In this document: positions 7,405-16,622 of the stretch, in pieces
Layout of the letters: every line of letters starts with the position of its first letter
Position numbering within the stretch: position 1 is the stretch's first letter
Notes under the pieces: model-generated
What the model was told of the DNA's origin: nothing
Seen by the model: only the letters and a program-made list of their open reading frames with translations
Database searches by the model: none
Program-made: the position numbers and the translations under genes
DNA from: Pleurocapsa minor HA4230-MV1
Lineage (GTDB): Bacteria > Cyanobacteriota > Cyanobacteriia > Cyanobacteriales > Xenococcaceae
Length of the DNA: 64,000 bases
Direction of reading: 5' to 3'
Assembly (NCBI GenBank): GCA_019359095.1
Contig: JAHHHZ010000025.1
Location: 124,001 to 188,000, forward strand

Positions 7405-8667
7405 ATGACTTTTACCCAATCAAAGACTTTAGGCGATCGCGTTAGAGATGATTTTCCGATTCTTCACCAAAAAGTTAACGATAATCCTTTAATTTACTTT
7501 GATAGTGCTGCTTCTTCCCAAAAACCCCAGGCGGTACTAGATGCTCTGCAACATTATTACCGAAGAGATAATGCGAATGTTCACCGTGGCGCTCACACCC
7601 TTAGCGGTAGGGCGACGGATGCTTATGAAGGGGCAAGAGATAAAGTTGCTCAGTTTATTAACGCTGCTGATCGTGATGAAATCATCTATACTCGCAATGC
7701 CAGCGAAGCAATTAACCTGGTGGCATACAGTTGGGGATTAGCTAATTTAAAACCTGGGGATGAAATCATTCTTTCCGTCATGGAACACCACAGTAATATT
7801 GTTCCTTGGCAGCTCATTGCTCAAAAGACTGGTGCAGTAATTAAATATGTTGAATTAACCCCTAGCGAAGAGTTTGATTTTGCCCAGTACCAATCCCTAC
7901 TGTCTGACAAAACTAAGCTAGTCTCGATTGTTCATGTCTCCAATGCCTTGGGGGTAATTAACCCTGTTACCGAAATTACCGCCGAAGCTCACAAATACGG
8001 CGCAAAAGTACTAATTGATGCCTGCCAAAGTGTACCTCATCTGCCTATTGATGTTCAAGCGATCGACTGTGACTGGTTAGTCGCTTCAGGACATAAAATG
8101 TGTGCGACTACGGGGATCGGTTTCCTCTACGGTAAAAAAGATCTTTTATTAGCCATGCCTCCCTTTATGGGTGGAGGGGAAATGATTGATGAAGTATTTC
8201 TCGATCATTCCACCTACGGCGACTTACCCCATAAGTTTGAAGCGGGAACCCCTGCTATCGGTGAGGCGATCGCTTTAGGGGCAGCAGTAGATTATCTTAA
8301 TAGTATCGGCATGGACAAGATCCACGCCTACGAAGAAGAATTGACCGCCTACTTATTTAAGCAACTGGAAACTATTCCTGACATCAGAATTTACGGCAAG
8401 AAACCGACTCCAGACGGCAAAGGTAGAGCAGCCTTAGCAGCTTTCAACATTCCAGGTGTTCATGCCAGCGACCTAGCGACCCTCCTCGATCAAGAAGGAA
8501 TTGCCATTCGCTCAGGACATCACTGCACTCAACCTTTACACCGCATCTTAAACGCTGCTGGTAGCGCTAGAGCCAGCTTGTATTTCTATAACACCAGGGA
8601 AGAGATTGATGTGTTTGTGGAAGCTTTGAAAAGTACGATTGAGTTTTTTCAGAGTATGAATGAGTAG
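7405..8667 (+). CDS. sufS: SufS cysteine desulfurase
   Basis: This 420-residue PLP enzyme belongs to the class V aminotransferase fold, group II desulfurases. The PLP lysine is K231 in [17 protein letters not shown], and the catalytic cysteine is C374 in [29 protein letters not shown] is also diagnostic. It removes sulfur from cysteine as a persulfide for SufBCD. The gene starts 12 bp after sufD and ends the operon. The length is normal for the family, and no terminator hairpin was evident after it. Confidence 0.96.
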   Translation: MTFTQSKTLGDRVRDDFPILHQKVNDNPLIYFDSAASSQKPQAVLDALQHYYRRDNANVHRGAHTLSGRATDAYEGARDKVAQFINAADRDEIIYTRNASEAINLVAYSWGLANLKPGDEIILSVMEHHSNIVPWQLIAQKTGAVIKYVELTPSEEFDFAQYQSLLSDKTKLVSIVHVSNALGVINPVTEITAEAHKYGAKVLIDACQSVPHLPIDVQAIDCDWLVASGHKMCATTGIGFLYGKKDLLLAMPPFMGGGEMIDEVFLDHSTYGDLPHKFEAGTPAIGEAIALGAAVDYLNSIGMDKIHAYEEELTAYLFKQLETIPDIRIYGKKPTPDGKGRAALAAFNIPGVHASDLATLLDQEGIAIRSGHHCTQPLHRILNAAGSARASLYFYNTREEIDVFVEALKSTIEFFQSMNE

Positions 8668-8712
8668 ATATCATATTACTTCCCTTTCTACAAATACAAA
8701 TATTGGGCTGAC

Positions 8713-8962
8713 TTAACTCAAAAGCAGTTCATATTCATCATGAGTACCAATCCACACCCAGTAATAATCATCACCTTTTTTAAGAGCCAAAGCACGGTAA
8801 TTTTGAGTAATACGAGCAGACCAAAGATTTTTTCCTACTTTTTTAAAATGTTAAAGATGGATGGGACTGGTTTTCTTGCCAAAGTTGATAAGTTTTACGA
8901 GCTTGTTTTCTGATTTTTAACGGAAGCTTGGCGTGTGAATTCCAAAAATCAGGTGTTGTCAA
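8713..8962 (-). pseudogene. frameshifted RelE/ParE-like toxin
   Basis: Read on the minus strand from a TTG at 8962, the frame gives DFWNSHAKLPLKIRKQARKT, then hits a stop after HPSLTF. One base out of frame it continues as HFKKVGKNLWSARITQNYRA and ends KGDDYYWVWIGTHDEYELLL at 8713. Deleting one base in the TTTAAC stretch at about 8851 would restore an 82-residue toxin of the cyanobacterial RelE/ParE-like family. The start overlaps the antitoxin stop by 14 bp, the usual arrangement of such modules. I read this as an inactivated toxin, or possibly a sequencing error at a single base. Confidence 0.8.
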
Positions 8963-9170
8963 TGATTTCATCTAAATCTTTCACCTGATGAGCTTGGATG
9001 TCAGATTCAACTTTAGCAATAAACTTATCTAGTATTCCTGTTGCTAAATCAGTTTGGATTTGTCGATCCCAAGCATCATCAAGATATCCATTTAACCAAC
9101 CTGCAAGTTTGCGAGCTTCAACTGTTGATAATTCTTTGATCGCCTCTTCGATTTCTGTAAGAGTTTTCAT
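8949..9170 (-). CDS. antitoxin of the decayed RelE-like module
   Basis: This is a small acidic 73-residue protein (MKTLTEIEEAIKELSTVEAR, ending VKDLDEIIDNT) of a family that precedes RelE/ParE-like toxins in cyanobacteria. It begins with a helical segment that may bind DNA or dimerise, and the C-terminal acidic helix would cover the toxin. The frame stays open upstream to 9221, but the ATG at 9170 is the family-typical start. It overlaps the frameshifted toxin by 14 bp. Since the toxin is broken, the antitoxin is probably a leftover. Confidence 0.6.
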   Translation of the reverse strand: MKTLTEIEEAIKELSTVEARKLAGWLNGYLDDAWDRQIQTDLATGILDKFIAKVESDIQAHQVKDLDEIIDNT

Positions 9171-9231
9171 CTCTAGTAAATTTTGCAAATATATCTTAAT
9201 GTTGCCATAGAAATGAGTCATCTGGATAGAA

Positions 9232-9588
9232 TTACTTCCCTGCTAATTTAGTGCTTACAAGAGCATTAAGGGAAATTCCAGCCTGTGCAGCTTCAATAGC
9301 TAAAGCTCTGTGAACTCGTTTATCAATACGAACGTTAAAACAGCCACTGTAGTCTTTACGAGATGGGGCAATTGGTATTTTTTCGCCGTCTTCTTCGTAG
9401 TCCTCCTTGACCATTTCCCAGGCTAGGTAAAGCTCCTCCAATGCCTCATCTGCTGTGTCTCCATGAGCGGATACGTTTGGGAGTTCTACTAGATGTGCTA
9501 TCCAATCTTGCTCATCGTCAAGATAAAGATTGATGGTAAAACCGTCCCAATCATAATTTCTAGGTTTCTTGTTCATAATTCTTGTCAT
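9232..9588 (-). CDS. HicB-like antitoxin, apparently without HicA
   Basis: This 118-residue protein has a HicB fold: an N-terminal partial RNase H-like domain (FTINLYLDDEQDWIAHLVELPNVSAHGDTADEALEELYLAWEM) and a C-terminal ribbon-helix-helix segment (FNVRIDKRVHRALAIEAAQAGISLNALVSTKL). HicB neutralises the HicA RNase and represses the operon. I found no HicA frame on either side: downstream is the RelE-type module and upstream there is a short noncoding spacer. It may be orphaned or act only as a regulator. A second possible start is the ATG at 9576. Confidence 0.75.
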   Translation of the reverse strand: MTRIMNKKPRNYDWDGFTINLYLDDEQDWIAHLVELPNVSAHGDTADEALEELYLAWEMVKEDYEEDGEKIPIAPSRKDYSGCFNVRIDKRVHRALAIEAAQAGISLNALVSTKLAGK

Positions 9589-9848
9589 GATCTCAACTCG
9601 GCAACACCGAATAAAGTTTTGTTACCTCAGTTGTTAAGCAGTATTTCAACTTTCATCGAATCAGGCGATCGCTTAAAAATAACCTAAAGCATCGTGATAG
9701 TATCCATTCTAGAGATGATCGGAGATTACTAAAAAATTTAGTATGCGATCGCTAAATTTGCTGTAAGCATGAGTAAAAATTCAACAACAATTTACTGATG
9801 GATGCAGCTTTAGTAAAAATTGATTTATAGATATTTAGGAGAAAAACT

Positions 9849-11072
9849 TTGGGATTAAGGGTAGCCGTTGTCGGTTCAGGGCCAGCAGGGTCATCAGCCG
9901 CAGAAGTTTTAGCCAAAGCAGGTATTGAAACTTATTTATTTGAGCGTAAGCTAGACAACGCCAAACCTTGTGGCGGTGCAATTCCTCTTTGTATGGTGGA
10001 TGAGTTTGATTTGCCCCAAAAAATTATCGATCGGCAAGTCAAAAAAATGAAAATGATTTCCCCCTCCAACAGAGAAGTCAATATCGGCTCAACGCTTAAA
10101 AATGGGGAATACATCGGCATGTGTCGCCGAGAAGTCTTAGATGGTTTTTTACGCGATCGCGCAGCGGAATTGGGAGCCAATCTCATTAACGGTACTGTCT
10201 ATCAGTTAGATATCCCCGATAGTGACAAAGATCCTTACACTCTTCACTATGCTGACCATTCTGGTGGTTCTGTCAAAGGAGAAATGAAAACCCTGAAGGT
10301 GGATCTCGTCATCGGTGCTGATGGTGCTAACTCCAGAATTGCCAAAGCGATCGATGCTGGCGATTACAACTATGCGATCGCTTTCCAAGAGCGTATCCGC
10401 TTGCCCGAAGACAAAATGGCATACTATGAAGATCTGGCAGAAATGTATGTCGGTGATGATGTTTCTACAGATTTTTATGCTTGGGTATTCCCTAAATTCG
10501 ACCACGTAGCGGTTGGTACGGGAACCATGAAAGTTAACCAAGCCGATATCAAAAAGCTCCAGGCTGGCATCCGCAAACGCGCTGCTAAAAGATTAGAAGG
10601 TGGCAAAATTATCAAAGTTGAAGCTCACCCCATTCCCGAACATCCACGTCCTCGTCCCATCCGTGGCAGAGTGGCTCTAGTTGGTGATGCTTTGGGTACT
10701 GTTACCAAGTCTTCGGGTGAAGGTATTTACTTTGCAGCCAAATCTGGTCGTATGTGTGCGGAAATGATCGTAGAGCGATCGCAAAACGGACAGAGAATTC
10801 CTACCGAGAAAGACCTCAAGGACTTCATGAAGCTGTGGAACAAAGAATACGGTGCAACTTATCTAGTATTGGATATCCTACAACGAGTTTTCTATCGTAG
10901 TGATGCTACCCGCGAAGCCTTTGTGGAAATGTGCGACGATATCGATGTTCAGAAAATGACTTTTGATAGCTATCTTTATAAAACAGTAGTTCCTGCTAAT
11001 CCTCTAACTCAAATGAAGGTGACAGCAAAAACTCTTGCTAGTTTGCTGAGAGGCAATGCTTTAGCACCCTAA
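9849..11072 (+). CDS. chlP: geranylgeranyl reductase
   Basis: This 407-residue FAD-dependent reductase has an N-terminal dinucleotide-binding GSGPAGSSAAEVLAKAG, then ERKLDNAKPCGGAIPLCM, a signature of plant and cyanobacterial ChlP. A second FAD motif (GRVALVGDALGTVTKSSGEG) lies near residue 275. It reduces geranylgeranyl groups to phytyl, supplying chlorophyll and tocopherol. The start codon is TTG at 9849, supported by a TAGGAG ribosome site 6 bp upstream and by the family-typical LRVAVVGSGPAG start. A clear terminator follows at 11126. The phytyl-diphosphate supply links it to the hpt gene at 27755. Confidence 0.95.
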   Translation: MGLRVAVVGSGPAGSSAAEVLAKAGIETYLFERKLDNAKPCGGAIPLCMVDEFDLPQKIIDRQVKKMKMISPSNREVNIGSTLKNGEYIGMCRREVLDGFLRDRAAELGANLINGTVYQLDIPDSDKDPYTLHYADHSGGSVKGEMKTLKVDLVIGADGANSRIAKAIDAGDYNYAIAFQERIRLPEDKMAYYEDLAEMYVGDDVSTDFYAWVFPKFDHVAVGTGTMKVNQADIKKLQAGIRKRAAKRLEGGKIIKVEAHPIPEHPRPRPIRGRVALVGDALGTVTKSSGEGIYFAAKSGRMCAEMIVERSQNGQRIPTEKDLKDFMKLWNKEYGATYLVLDILQRVFYRSDATREAFVEMCDDIDVQKMTFDSYLYKTVVPANPLTQMKVTAKTLASLLRGNALAP

Positions 11073-11073
11073 G

Positions 11074-11107
11074 TAATTACTGATTACTGATTACTAATTA
11101 CTGATTG
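11074..11107. repeat. heptamer tandem repeat (ATTACTG)
   Basis: About four to five partly degenerate copies of the 7-bp unit ATTACTG lie between the chlP stop and its terminator. This is one of several heptamer arrays in the window, resembling the STRR repeats known from cyanobacteria. Confidence 0.75.
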
Positions 11108-11125
11108 TTCAGTAATCTTCTCTCG

Positions 11126-11154
11126 CATCAGGTTATTTAACCTGGTGTTTTTTT
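11126..11154 (+). terminator. rho-independent terminator of chlP
   Basis: CATCAGGTT, an ATTT loop and AACCTGGTG form a 9-bp stem (one G-T pair), followed by seven T. It lies 54 bp after the chlP stop. Confidence 0.85.
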
Positions 11155-11194
11155 GTGTTTAATTAAAGAATTTTTGCTTTTTTATTTTCTTTAC

Positions 11195-11662
11195 CTATCT
11201 CATTAATCTAGCTGCAACTATTCCCAGATATAGACTGAAAGCACCGATCGCAGCACTACCAAACCAATATATTATGGCTTTATTAAAACTAGATTCTTGT
11301 ACCAGGTTAATCGTATCCAGCTCATAGGTAGAGAAGGTGGTGTAAGAACCAAGAAAACCAGTGGCAATCAGTAGACGAACCTCTGGGGAAATAGCTAAGA
11401 CTCGCTCTAGCACTAAACTGGTTAATAAACCCAGCGCAAAAGAACCTGTCAGGTTAATAATTAGCGTTCCGTAGGGAAAATTTGTTCCTAAACGTTGAGT
11501 TATCCAGATACTTAAATAATAGCGACTAAGAGCGCCAGCGATCGCACCTAAGCTGACCGCAATTGGGTTTCGTACAGACTGTTTTTCAAGCACTTCAGGA
11601 ATAAAGTCAGAAGTTATAGTCACAAAGTAATTTAAATTGCTCAAAGAAAATCTCATTTGCAT
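11195..11662 (-). CDS. crcB: CrcB/Fluc fluoride channel
   Basis: This 155-residue protein has four hydrophobic segments in the CrcB pattern: SLGAIAGALSRYYLS, FPYGTLIINLTGSFALGLL (the conserved N in the pore helix), ATGFLGSYTTFSTYELD (the Phe-box region GxxGxxTTFST) and a final helix. Such dual-topology channels export fluoride. About 30 residues precede the conserved core, more than usual. A GTG at 11593 would give a family-typical length, so the true start is uncertain. The gene is convergent with chlP, and the RND pump gene lies upstream on the same strand. Confidence 0.92.
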   Translation of the reverse strand: MQMRFSLSNLNYFVTITSDFIPEVLEKQSVRNPIAVSLGAIAGALSRYYLSIWITQRLGTNFPYGTLIINLTGSFALGLLTSLVLERVLAISPEVRLLIATGFLGSYTTFSTYELDTINLVQESSFNKAIIYWFGSAAIGAFSLYLGIVAARLMR

Positions 11663-11773
11663 AATCGTAGCTGTATTTTGTTTGGTCTTAACTAATCAGG
11701 AGAAGATCTAAGCAAGAAAACAATACGAGCTTGAGCAAATGAGATACTTTAAATTTGATTTAAATTAACTAAC

Positions 11774-14700
11774 CTATGAATTGGAATCAAGTTGATAGTT
11801 AGGAGCTAGTTCGGTTGCTGATTTTTCTCGATCGACAACGCGCTGATGATGATCATCTGTCTTACTGTTACTTCCTGGGCCTCCAGAGTCTTTATCTTTT
11901 TTAATATAAGACTCAAGACTTTTAACCATGATATAAAGAGACGGGACTAAGAAGAGACTTAAGACAGTGGCAAAGAGCATTCCGCCAAATACTGCTGTCC
12001 CTAATGACCAACGACTAGAAGCACCAGCGCCAGTAGCCACAACTAAAGGAAAGAAACCAATCAAACTGGAGATAGCAGTCATCAAAATAGGACGAAAACG
12101 TTCTTGTCCCGCCTTAATTGCTGCTTTAGTCGTGTTTACTCCCTGTTCTTTTAGTTGATTAGCATATTCCACAATCAGAATCGCGTTTTTACTAGCCAAT
12201 CCAATTAGCATCACTAATCCCACCTGAACGTAAACATCGTTGTTGATAATCGGCCAAATACTACCAGCCTGGAGGATATTTGCCCGTAACCAAATAGCAG
12301 CGATCGCACCTAACACCGCCAAAGGTACAGTGAGAATAATAATAAATGGATCGACATAGCTTTCGTATTGAGCGGCCAAGACTAGGAATGCCATCAATAA
12401 GCCCAGACCAAAGATCCATACTGACTGTCCGCCAGCCGATTTTTCTTCTAGGGCTGTCCCCGTCCATTCATAACCCAAACTAGCAGGTAAAACTTCTGTT
12501 GCTATCTCTTCCATTGCTTGAATTGCCTGTCCTGTACTAAAGCCAGGGGCAGGAGAACCTTGAATGTTAATTGAGCGGAAAAGATTGTAGTGAGTAATGG
12601 TTTGCGGGCCAGTAAATTCTTGTAACTCGACAAGAGTACCTAACGAGACTAATTGACCATTAGCAGAACTTACATAGAGTTTATTAATATCCTGGGGATT
12701 AGCGCGAAAATTAGTATCTGCCTGAACATAAACACGATATTGTCTTTGTTCGAGGACAAAATCATTAACATATCGAGAACCTAAATAAGATTGCAGGGTA
12801 TCAAAAATATCGTCAACGTTAATCCCCAAGGCTTTAGCGCGATCGCGATTTACTGATACTTCAATTTGCGGAGTATTAGCAGCAAACTGGGTAAAAACGC
12901 TGCTCAGTTCTGGTCTTTGGCTAGCAGCAGCAATTACTTTATTAGCATTTTCTACTAGCACTGAGATCGGTAAGCCAATCCGATCTTGTAGTTGGAATTC
13001 AAAACCACCAAAGGTACTCAAACCCCTGACAGGAGGAGCGTTAACTGCTAAAGCTCTTGCCCCTGTAATACTTTGAAGAGAAGCATTCAGCCGACCCAAA
13101 ATTGAATAAACTGATTGTTCCGTATTGGCTCTCTCATCCCAAGGTTTAAGTTTAGTGAAAACAAAACCGCGATTACTACCGTTACCGTCAAAACCAAAAC
13201 CACTTAGGGTAAAGTAACTTTCAACATCTTCGATCTTGCTTATTTGCCCCCCGATTTGATCCATGATGTCCTGGGTATAGTTGAGGGATACACCATCAGG
13301 AGCTTGAGCAATGGTGAAAAAATAACCCTGGTCTTCTTCGGGAATAAAGCCTGTAGGAACTAAGTTGTACAAAAAGTAGGTAAACAAGATCAACGCAATA
13401 AAGCCAGCTAAAACAAAAAGACGAATTAATTTTTTCGTCAAGAAAGTAATTGCTTGGGTATATTTAGCTGTAATCCAGCCAAATACTTGATTAAACTTGT
13501 TAAAAAACCTACCTAAAATATTTCTATTTCTATTGGGGTTTGTCGGACGGAGTAAGATACCTGCCATAGCAGGGGAGAAAGAAATAGCATTAAAGGTAGA
13601 AAGAGCGATCGCAAAAACAATAGTTAAAGAAAATTGCTTAAAAATTACTCCCGTCGAACCTGGAAAGAAAGATACAGGGATAAATACCGCCATTAAAACT
13701 AAAGATGTGGCAATTACTGCCCCAGTTAACTCATCCATGGCTTCTATTGCCGCTAAACGAGGCTGCATACCCCGCTCAACTTTAGTCGCGATCGCTTCTA
13801 CCACCACAATGGCATCATCTACTACTACCCCTGTAGACAGCACCATCGCAAATAGAGTCAGGGTATTAATTTGAAACCCGAAGATGTTCAGAAAAGTAAA
13901 TGCCCCAACCAAAGCTACAGGAATAGCGATCGCGGGAATCAGCGTAGTTCGCCAGTCTTGCAAAAAGATAAACAGAATTAAGACTACTAGCAAAATTGCT
14001 TCCACTAGAGTTTTTACCACTTCTCTTAAAGACACCTGCACAAATTCAGTCGCATCCAAAGCTAATTGGTAATTCATCCCTGGCGGAAATGCCTGAGACA
14101 GTTCGGCGATCTTTGCTTTAACTGCTGTACCAACTTCTAAAGCATTACTCCCAGGCAACTGAAACACCCCAATCGCCACAGCAGATTTACCTTGAAACTT
14201 GGCTGAAGTATCGTAATTTTCTGCGCCTAATTCAGCTCGACCAACATCTTTAAGTTTAATTAAATTACCACCTTCTCCTGTAGCGACTACCAGATTTTCA
14301 AATTCTTCGACACTAGCTAATCTACTGGCAGCACGGAGAGTAAACTCAAATCTTTGATCGGCAGGAGCGGGCTGTTGACCAATTTTACCAGCACCTACTT
14401 GAATATTTTGTTCTTCTAGAGCATCTACTACAGCATCCGCACCCAGATTACGAGCTGCCAAAGCATCAGGATCGAGCCAAAGACGCATGGCATATTTTCG
14501 CTCACCAAAAATAACTGCTTGTCCTACACCTTCGATTCTTTTGATTTGATCGAGTACATAAAGATCGAGATAGTTACTTAAAAATAGGTCGTCATATTCG
14601 CCATTATCAGCATAAAAAGAAGTCGCTAATAACAAGTCTGGGGAGGATTTCTGGACAGTTACGCCAGTTTGTTGAACAGAACTTGGTAATTGAGGTTCAG

Positions 14701-15052
14701 CTAAAGCAACTCTATTCTGCACGTTGACTTGGGCAATATCACGGTCTATCTCTGGAGGAAAAGAAACTACAATACTGCTAACACCATCATTACTGGTATT
14801 GGAGGAGATATAACTCATATTCTCCACCCCATTGATTTCTCGTTCAATGACGCTTGTAACGTTCGTTTCTGCCGTTTCCGCATCCGCACCAATATAAGCA
14901 GAACTAACCTCTACCTGGATCGGCGCAATTTGTGGCAGCTGAGAGATAGGCAGCATCGGGATACTTATTGCCCCAATTAACACCGTAATAATCGCAATCA
15001 CCGTCGTTAAGATGGGTCTTTTGATAAAAGTATTTGCAATACTAAGGATCAT
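11774..15052 (-). CDS. RND (HAE1/AcrB family) multidrug efflux transporter
   Basis: This 1092-residue inner membrane pump opens with FIKRPILTTVIAIITVLIGAISIPMLPI (TM1 of AcrB-like proteins) and has TM2-6 near residues 335-490. GVVVDDAIVVVEAI in TM4 carries the proton-relay aspartates, and there is a second repeat of large periplasmic loops and helices to about residue 1040. The charged C-terminal tail is cytoplasmic. It uses the proton gradient to expel drugs or lipophilic compounds. It lies downstream of the adaptor gene (15176-16522) on the same strand, with a divergent HxlR regulator beyond. An outer membrane TolC-type partner is not in the window. Confidence 0.93.
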   Translation of the reverse strand: MILSIANTFIKRPILTTVIAIITVLIGAISIPMLPISQLPQIAPIQVEVSSAYIGADAETAETNVTSVIEREINGVENMSYISSNTSNDGVSSIVVSFPPEIDRDIAQVNVQNRVALAEPQLPSSVQQTGVTVQKSSPDLLLATSFYADNGEYDDLFLSNYLDLYVLDQIKRIEGVGQAVIFGERKYAMRLWLDPDALAARNLGADAVVDALEEQNIQVGAGKIGQQPAPADQRFEFTLRAASRLASVEEFENLVVATGEGGNLIKLKDVGRAELGAENYDTSAKFQGKSAVAIGVFQLPGSNALEVGTAVKAKIAELSQAFPPGMNYQLALDATEFVQVSLREVVKTLVEAILLVVLILFIFLQDWRTTLIPAIAIPVALVGAFTFLNIFGFQINTLTLFAMVLSTGVVVDDAIVVVEAIATKVERGMQPRLAAIEAMDELTGAVIATSLVLMAVFIPVSFFPGSTGVIFKQFSLTIVFAIALSTFNAISFSPAMAGILLRPTNPNRNRNILGRFFNKFNQVFGWITAKYTQAITFLTKKLIRLFVLAGFIALILFTYFLYNLVPTGFIPEEDQGYFFTIAQAPDGVSLNYTQDIMDQIGGQISKIEDVESYFTLSGFGFDGNGSNRGFVFTKLKPWDERANTEQSVYSILGRLNASLQSITGARALAVNAPPVRGLSTFGGFEFQLQDRIGLPISVLVENANKVIAAASQRPELSSVFTQFAANTPQIEVSVNRDRAKALGINVDDIFDTLQSYLGSRYVNDFVLEQRQYRVYVQADTNFRANPQDINKLYVSSANGQLVSLGTLVELQEFTGPQTITHYNLFRSINIQGSPAPGFSTGQAIQAMEEIATEVLPASLGYEWTGTALEEKSAGGQSVWIFGLGLLMAFLVLAAQYESYVDPFIIILTVPLAVLGAIAAIWLRANILQAGSIWPIINNDVYVQVGLVMLIGLASKNAILIVEYANQLKEQGVNTTKAAIKAGQERFRPILMTAISSLIGFFPLVVATGAGASSRWSLGTAVFGGMLFATVLSLFLVPSLYIMVKSLESYIKKDKDSGGPGSNSKTDDHHQRVVDREKSATELAPNYQLDSNS

Positions 15053-15070
15053 GATTTTTTGAGTAGAGGG

Positions 15071-15186
15071 TGATTATTGATTACTGATTACTGATTACTG
15101 ATTATTTGCCCTAAAGGATTCCCTACGGTCACGAAGCTTATTCTTTAGGACTAATTATTAATTACTAATTGGTAATTACTGATTAC
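15071..15186. repeat. heptamer repeats plus CCTTTAGG-type dispersed repeat
   Basis: The spacer between the adaptor and pump genes consists almost wholly of repeats. Copies of ATTACTG lie at 15071-15105, a CCTAAAGG...CTTTAGG dispersed element lies at 15110-15151, and more degenerate ATTACTG-like units run to 15186, into the end of the adaptor gene. Confidence 0.7.
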
Positions 15187-16522
15187 TAGTTTGCGCTGAT
15201 TGGGTAGCGACAGCTTCTGTGGTAATCAAAGCACCGTCGGTAAGGTTGAGAATTCCTGAAGTAATTAAGCGATCGCTGGGTTTTAAACCTGAAAGTACCT
15301 GATAGGATTGTCCTTGAATTGCTCCTAGTTCCACAGGTTTTTGTTTCGCCACCATGGCAGTTTTGCCGTCTTTTTGTTTTTGCTCTACCGCTACAAATAC
15401 AAAGCTTTTGCCTGCCAAACGAGAGATTGACTCAGTGGGAATTAAAATACCTTGTTGTTCAGACCAAATAACTCTGGCATTGACCACGGTATCATCTTTG
15501 AGTTGTCCGTTATTATTAATTGCTGCTTTAACTAGAACTCCCTGACTGTTGCGATCTGCACGGGGGGAAATAAAGCTAATGTCACCTTCGGCGATCGCTT
15601 TGCTTTGACGATCGACAACCTCGACTGGTAAACCTAATTTTAATTGCCCAGCCTGTTCGATCGGAACGTTGATATTTAGTTCTAAGGCATTATCTTGAGT
15701 AATACTAGTTACTTGCGCTCCAACTTGAACATAATCACCAACTTTAGGCTGAATATCCCCTACAACTCCATCTATCGGTGCAGTAAGACGATTAAAATCT
15801 AGGTTATCGGTAGCAATGCCGACTCTCGCTTCTGCTTGTTGGAGGGCAGCTTTTTGTCCAGCGATCGCCGCTCTGGCTGAATTAACTCTTGCTCGAGTAG
15901 CAGCCAGAGTTTTTTGACTGGAATTTACAGCTGCTTTTAGGGCATCGGTTTGGGCTTTGGCTGCGTTTAAATCTCTGATGCTATTGTCTAAACTTTGTTG
16001 TGACTGCGCACCTTGTTTCACCAAAAATTTAGCTCTTTCTAGATTAGTTTGGGCTAGTTTTAATCTCGCCTCTTGTTCTCTTAGATCCGCTTGACTTTGC
16101 TGCACCGCTGCTTCGGCGCTGGCTACTTCTGCTTCTACTGCGCTTAATTCGGCTTCAGCATCACTGACATTAGCTCGTTGAATACTCACTTCCGACTGGG
16201 CTGCCTCTACTTCTCCCTGTTCTCTATCTAGCTGTAGTTCTAAAATTAAATCGCCTTTTTTGACGGTGTCTCCTTCTTGTACGGCAATTTGTATTACCCT
16301 ACCAGCCACTCTGGGGGCAAGAGCAACTCTTTGTTTAGCTTCTAGGCTACCAACAAATTCCGAGCTTGATTGTACCTGATTATTGCCTAAATTTTTGACT
16401 TCGACAGGAACGGCAGGTGGTGGAGCTTGTGCTTCTGGCTGTTGTTTACCACAGCCTGTTAAAACCAAAAACAACAAGGATGCACCCAGGACTTTGCTGG
16501 CGATTGCGCTATTTTTCTGCAT
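15176..16522 (-). CDS. RND efflux periplasmic adaptor (membrane fusion protein)
   Basis: This 448-residue lipoprotein-like adaptor has a signal peptide with the lipobox LVLTGC near residue 24. It continues with a beta-barrel/lipoyl half (VAPRVAGRVIQIAVQEGDTVKKGDLILEL), a long coiled-coil hairpin of Ala/Gln/Glu-rich heptads (residues 105-235), the second lipoyl half (LTAPIDGVVGDIQPKVGDYV) and a beta-barrel. It connects the AcrB-like pump to an outer membrane channel. It is probably cotranscribed with the pump across a 123-bp repeat-filled spacer. The last residues overlap an ATTACTG-type repeat, so the exact C-terminus may have drifted. Confidence 0.92.
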   Translation of the reverse strand: MQKNSAIASKVLGASLLFLVLTGCGKQQPEAQAPPPAVPVEVKNLGNNQVQSSSEFVGSLEAKQRVALAPRVAGRVIQIAVQEGDTVKKGDLILELQLDREQGEVEAAQSEVSIQRANVSDAEAELSAVEAEVASAEAAVQQSQADLREQEARLKLAQTNLERAKFLVKQGAQSQQSLDNSIRDLNAAKAQTDALKAAVNSSQKTLAATRARVNSARAAIAGQKAALQQAEARVGIATDNLDFNRLTAPIDGVVGDIQPKVGDYVQVGAQVTSITQDNALELNINVPIEQAGQLKLGLPVEVVDRQSKAIAEGDISFISPRADRNSQGVLVKAAINNNGQLKDDTVVNARVIWSEQQGILIPTESISRLAGKSFVFVAVEQKQKDGKTAMVAKQKPVELGAIQGQSYQVLSGLKPSDRLITSGILNLTDGALITTEAVATQSAQTSNQ

Positions 16523-16590
16523 AGCAATATAAATAATTATAGGGTTGTATCTCTTGGTTTATAATATGGCGTATCTAGACTCTTTTATAC

Positions 16591-16602
16591 AAGTAGGTAC
16601 TT
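16591..16602. promoter_or_regulatory. candidate operator between efflux genes and HxlR regulator
   Basis: AAGTA-GG-TACTT is a perfect 5-2-5 inverted repeat in the 100-bp divergent spacer. Its position suggests a site for the HxlR-type regulator that could control both directions. No motif model was available to test it. Confidence 0.4.
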
Positions 16603-16622
16603 AAAAGTTATATAGTCACCTT

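Noticed and set aside
5306-8667. A complete sufBCDS operon.
   Set aside because: No SufB-like sequence is present upstream of sufC, and the spacer has no remnant of it.
13497-14072. Long open frames on the plus strand inside the RND pump gene.
   Set aside because: They lie antisense to a well-conserved pump gene and show no recognisable protein family.
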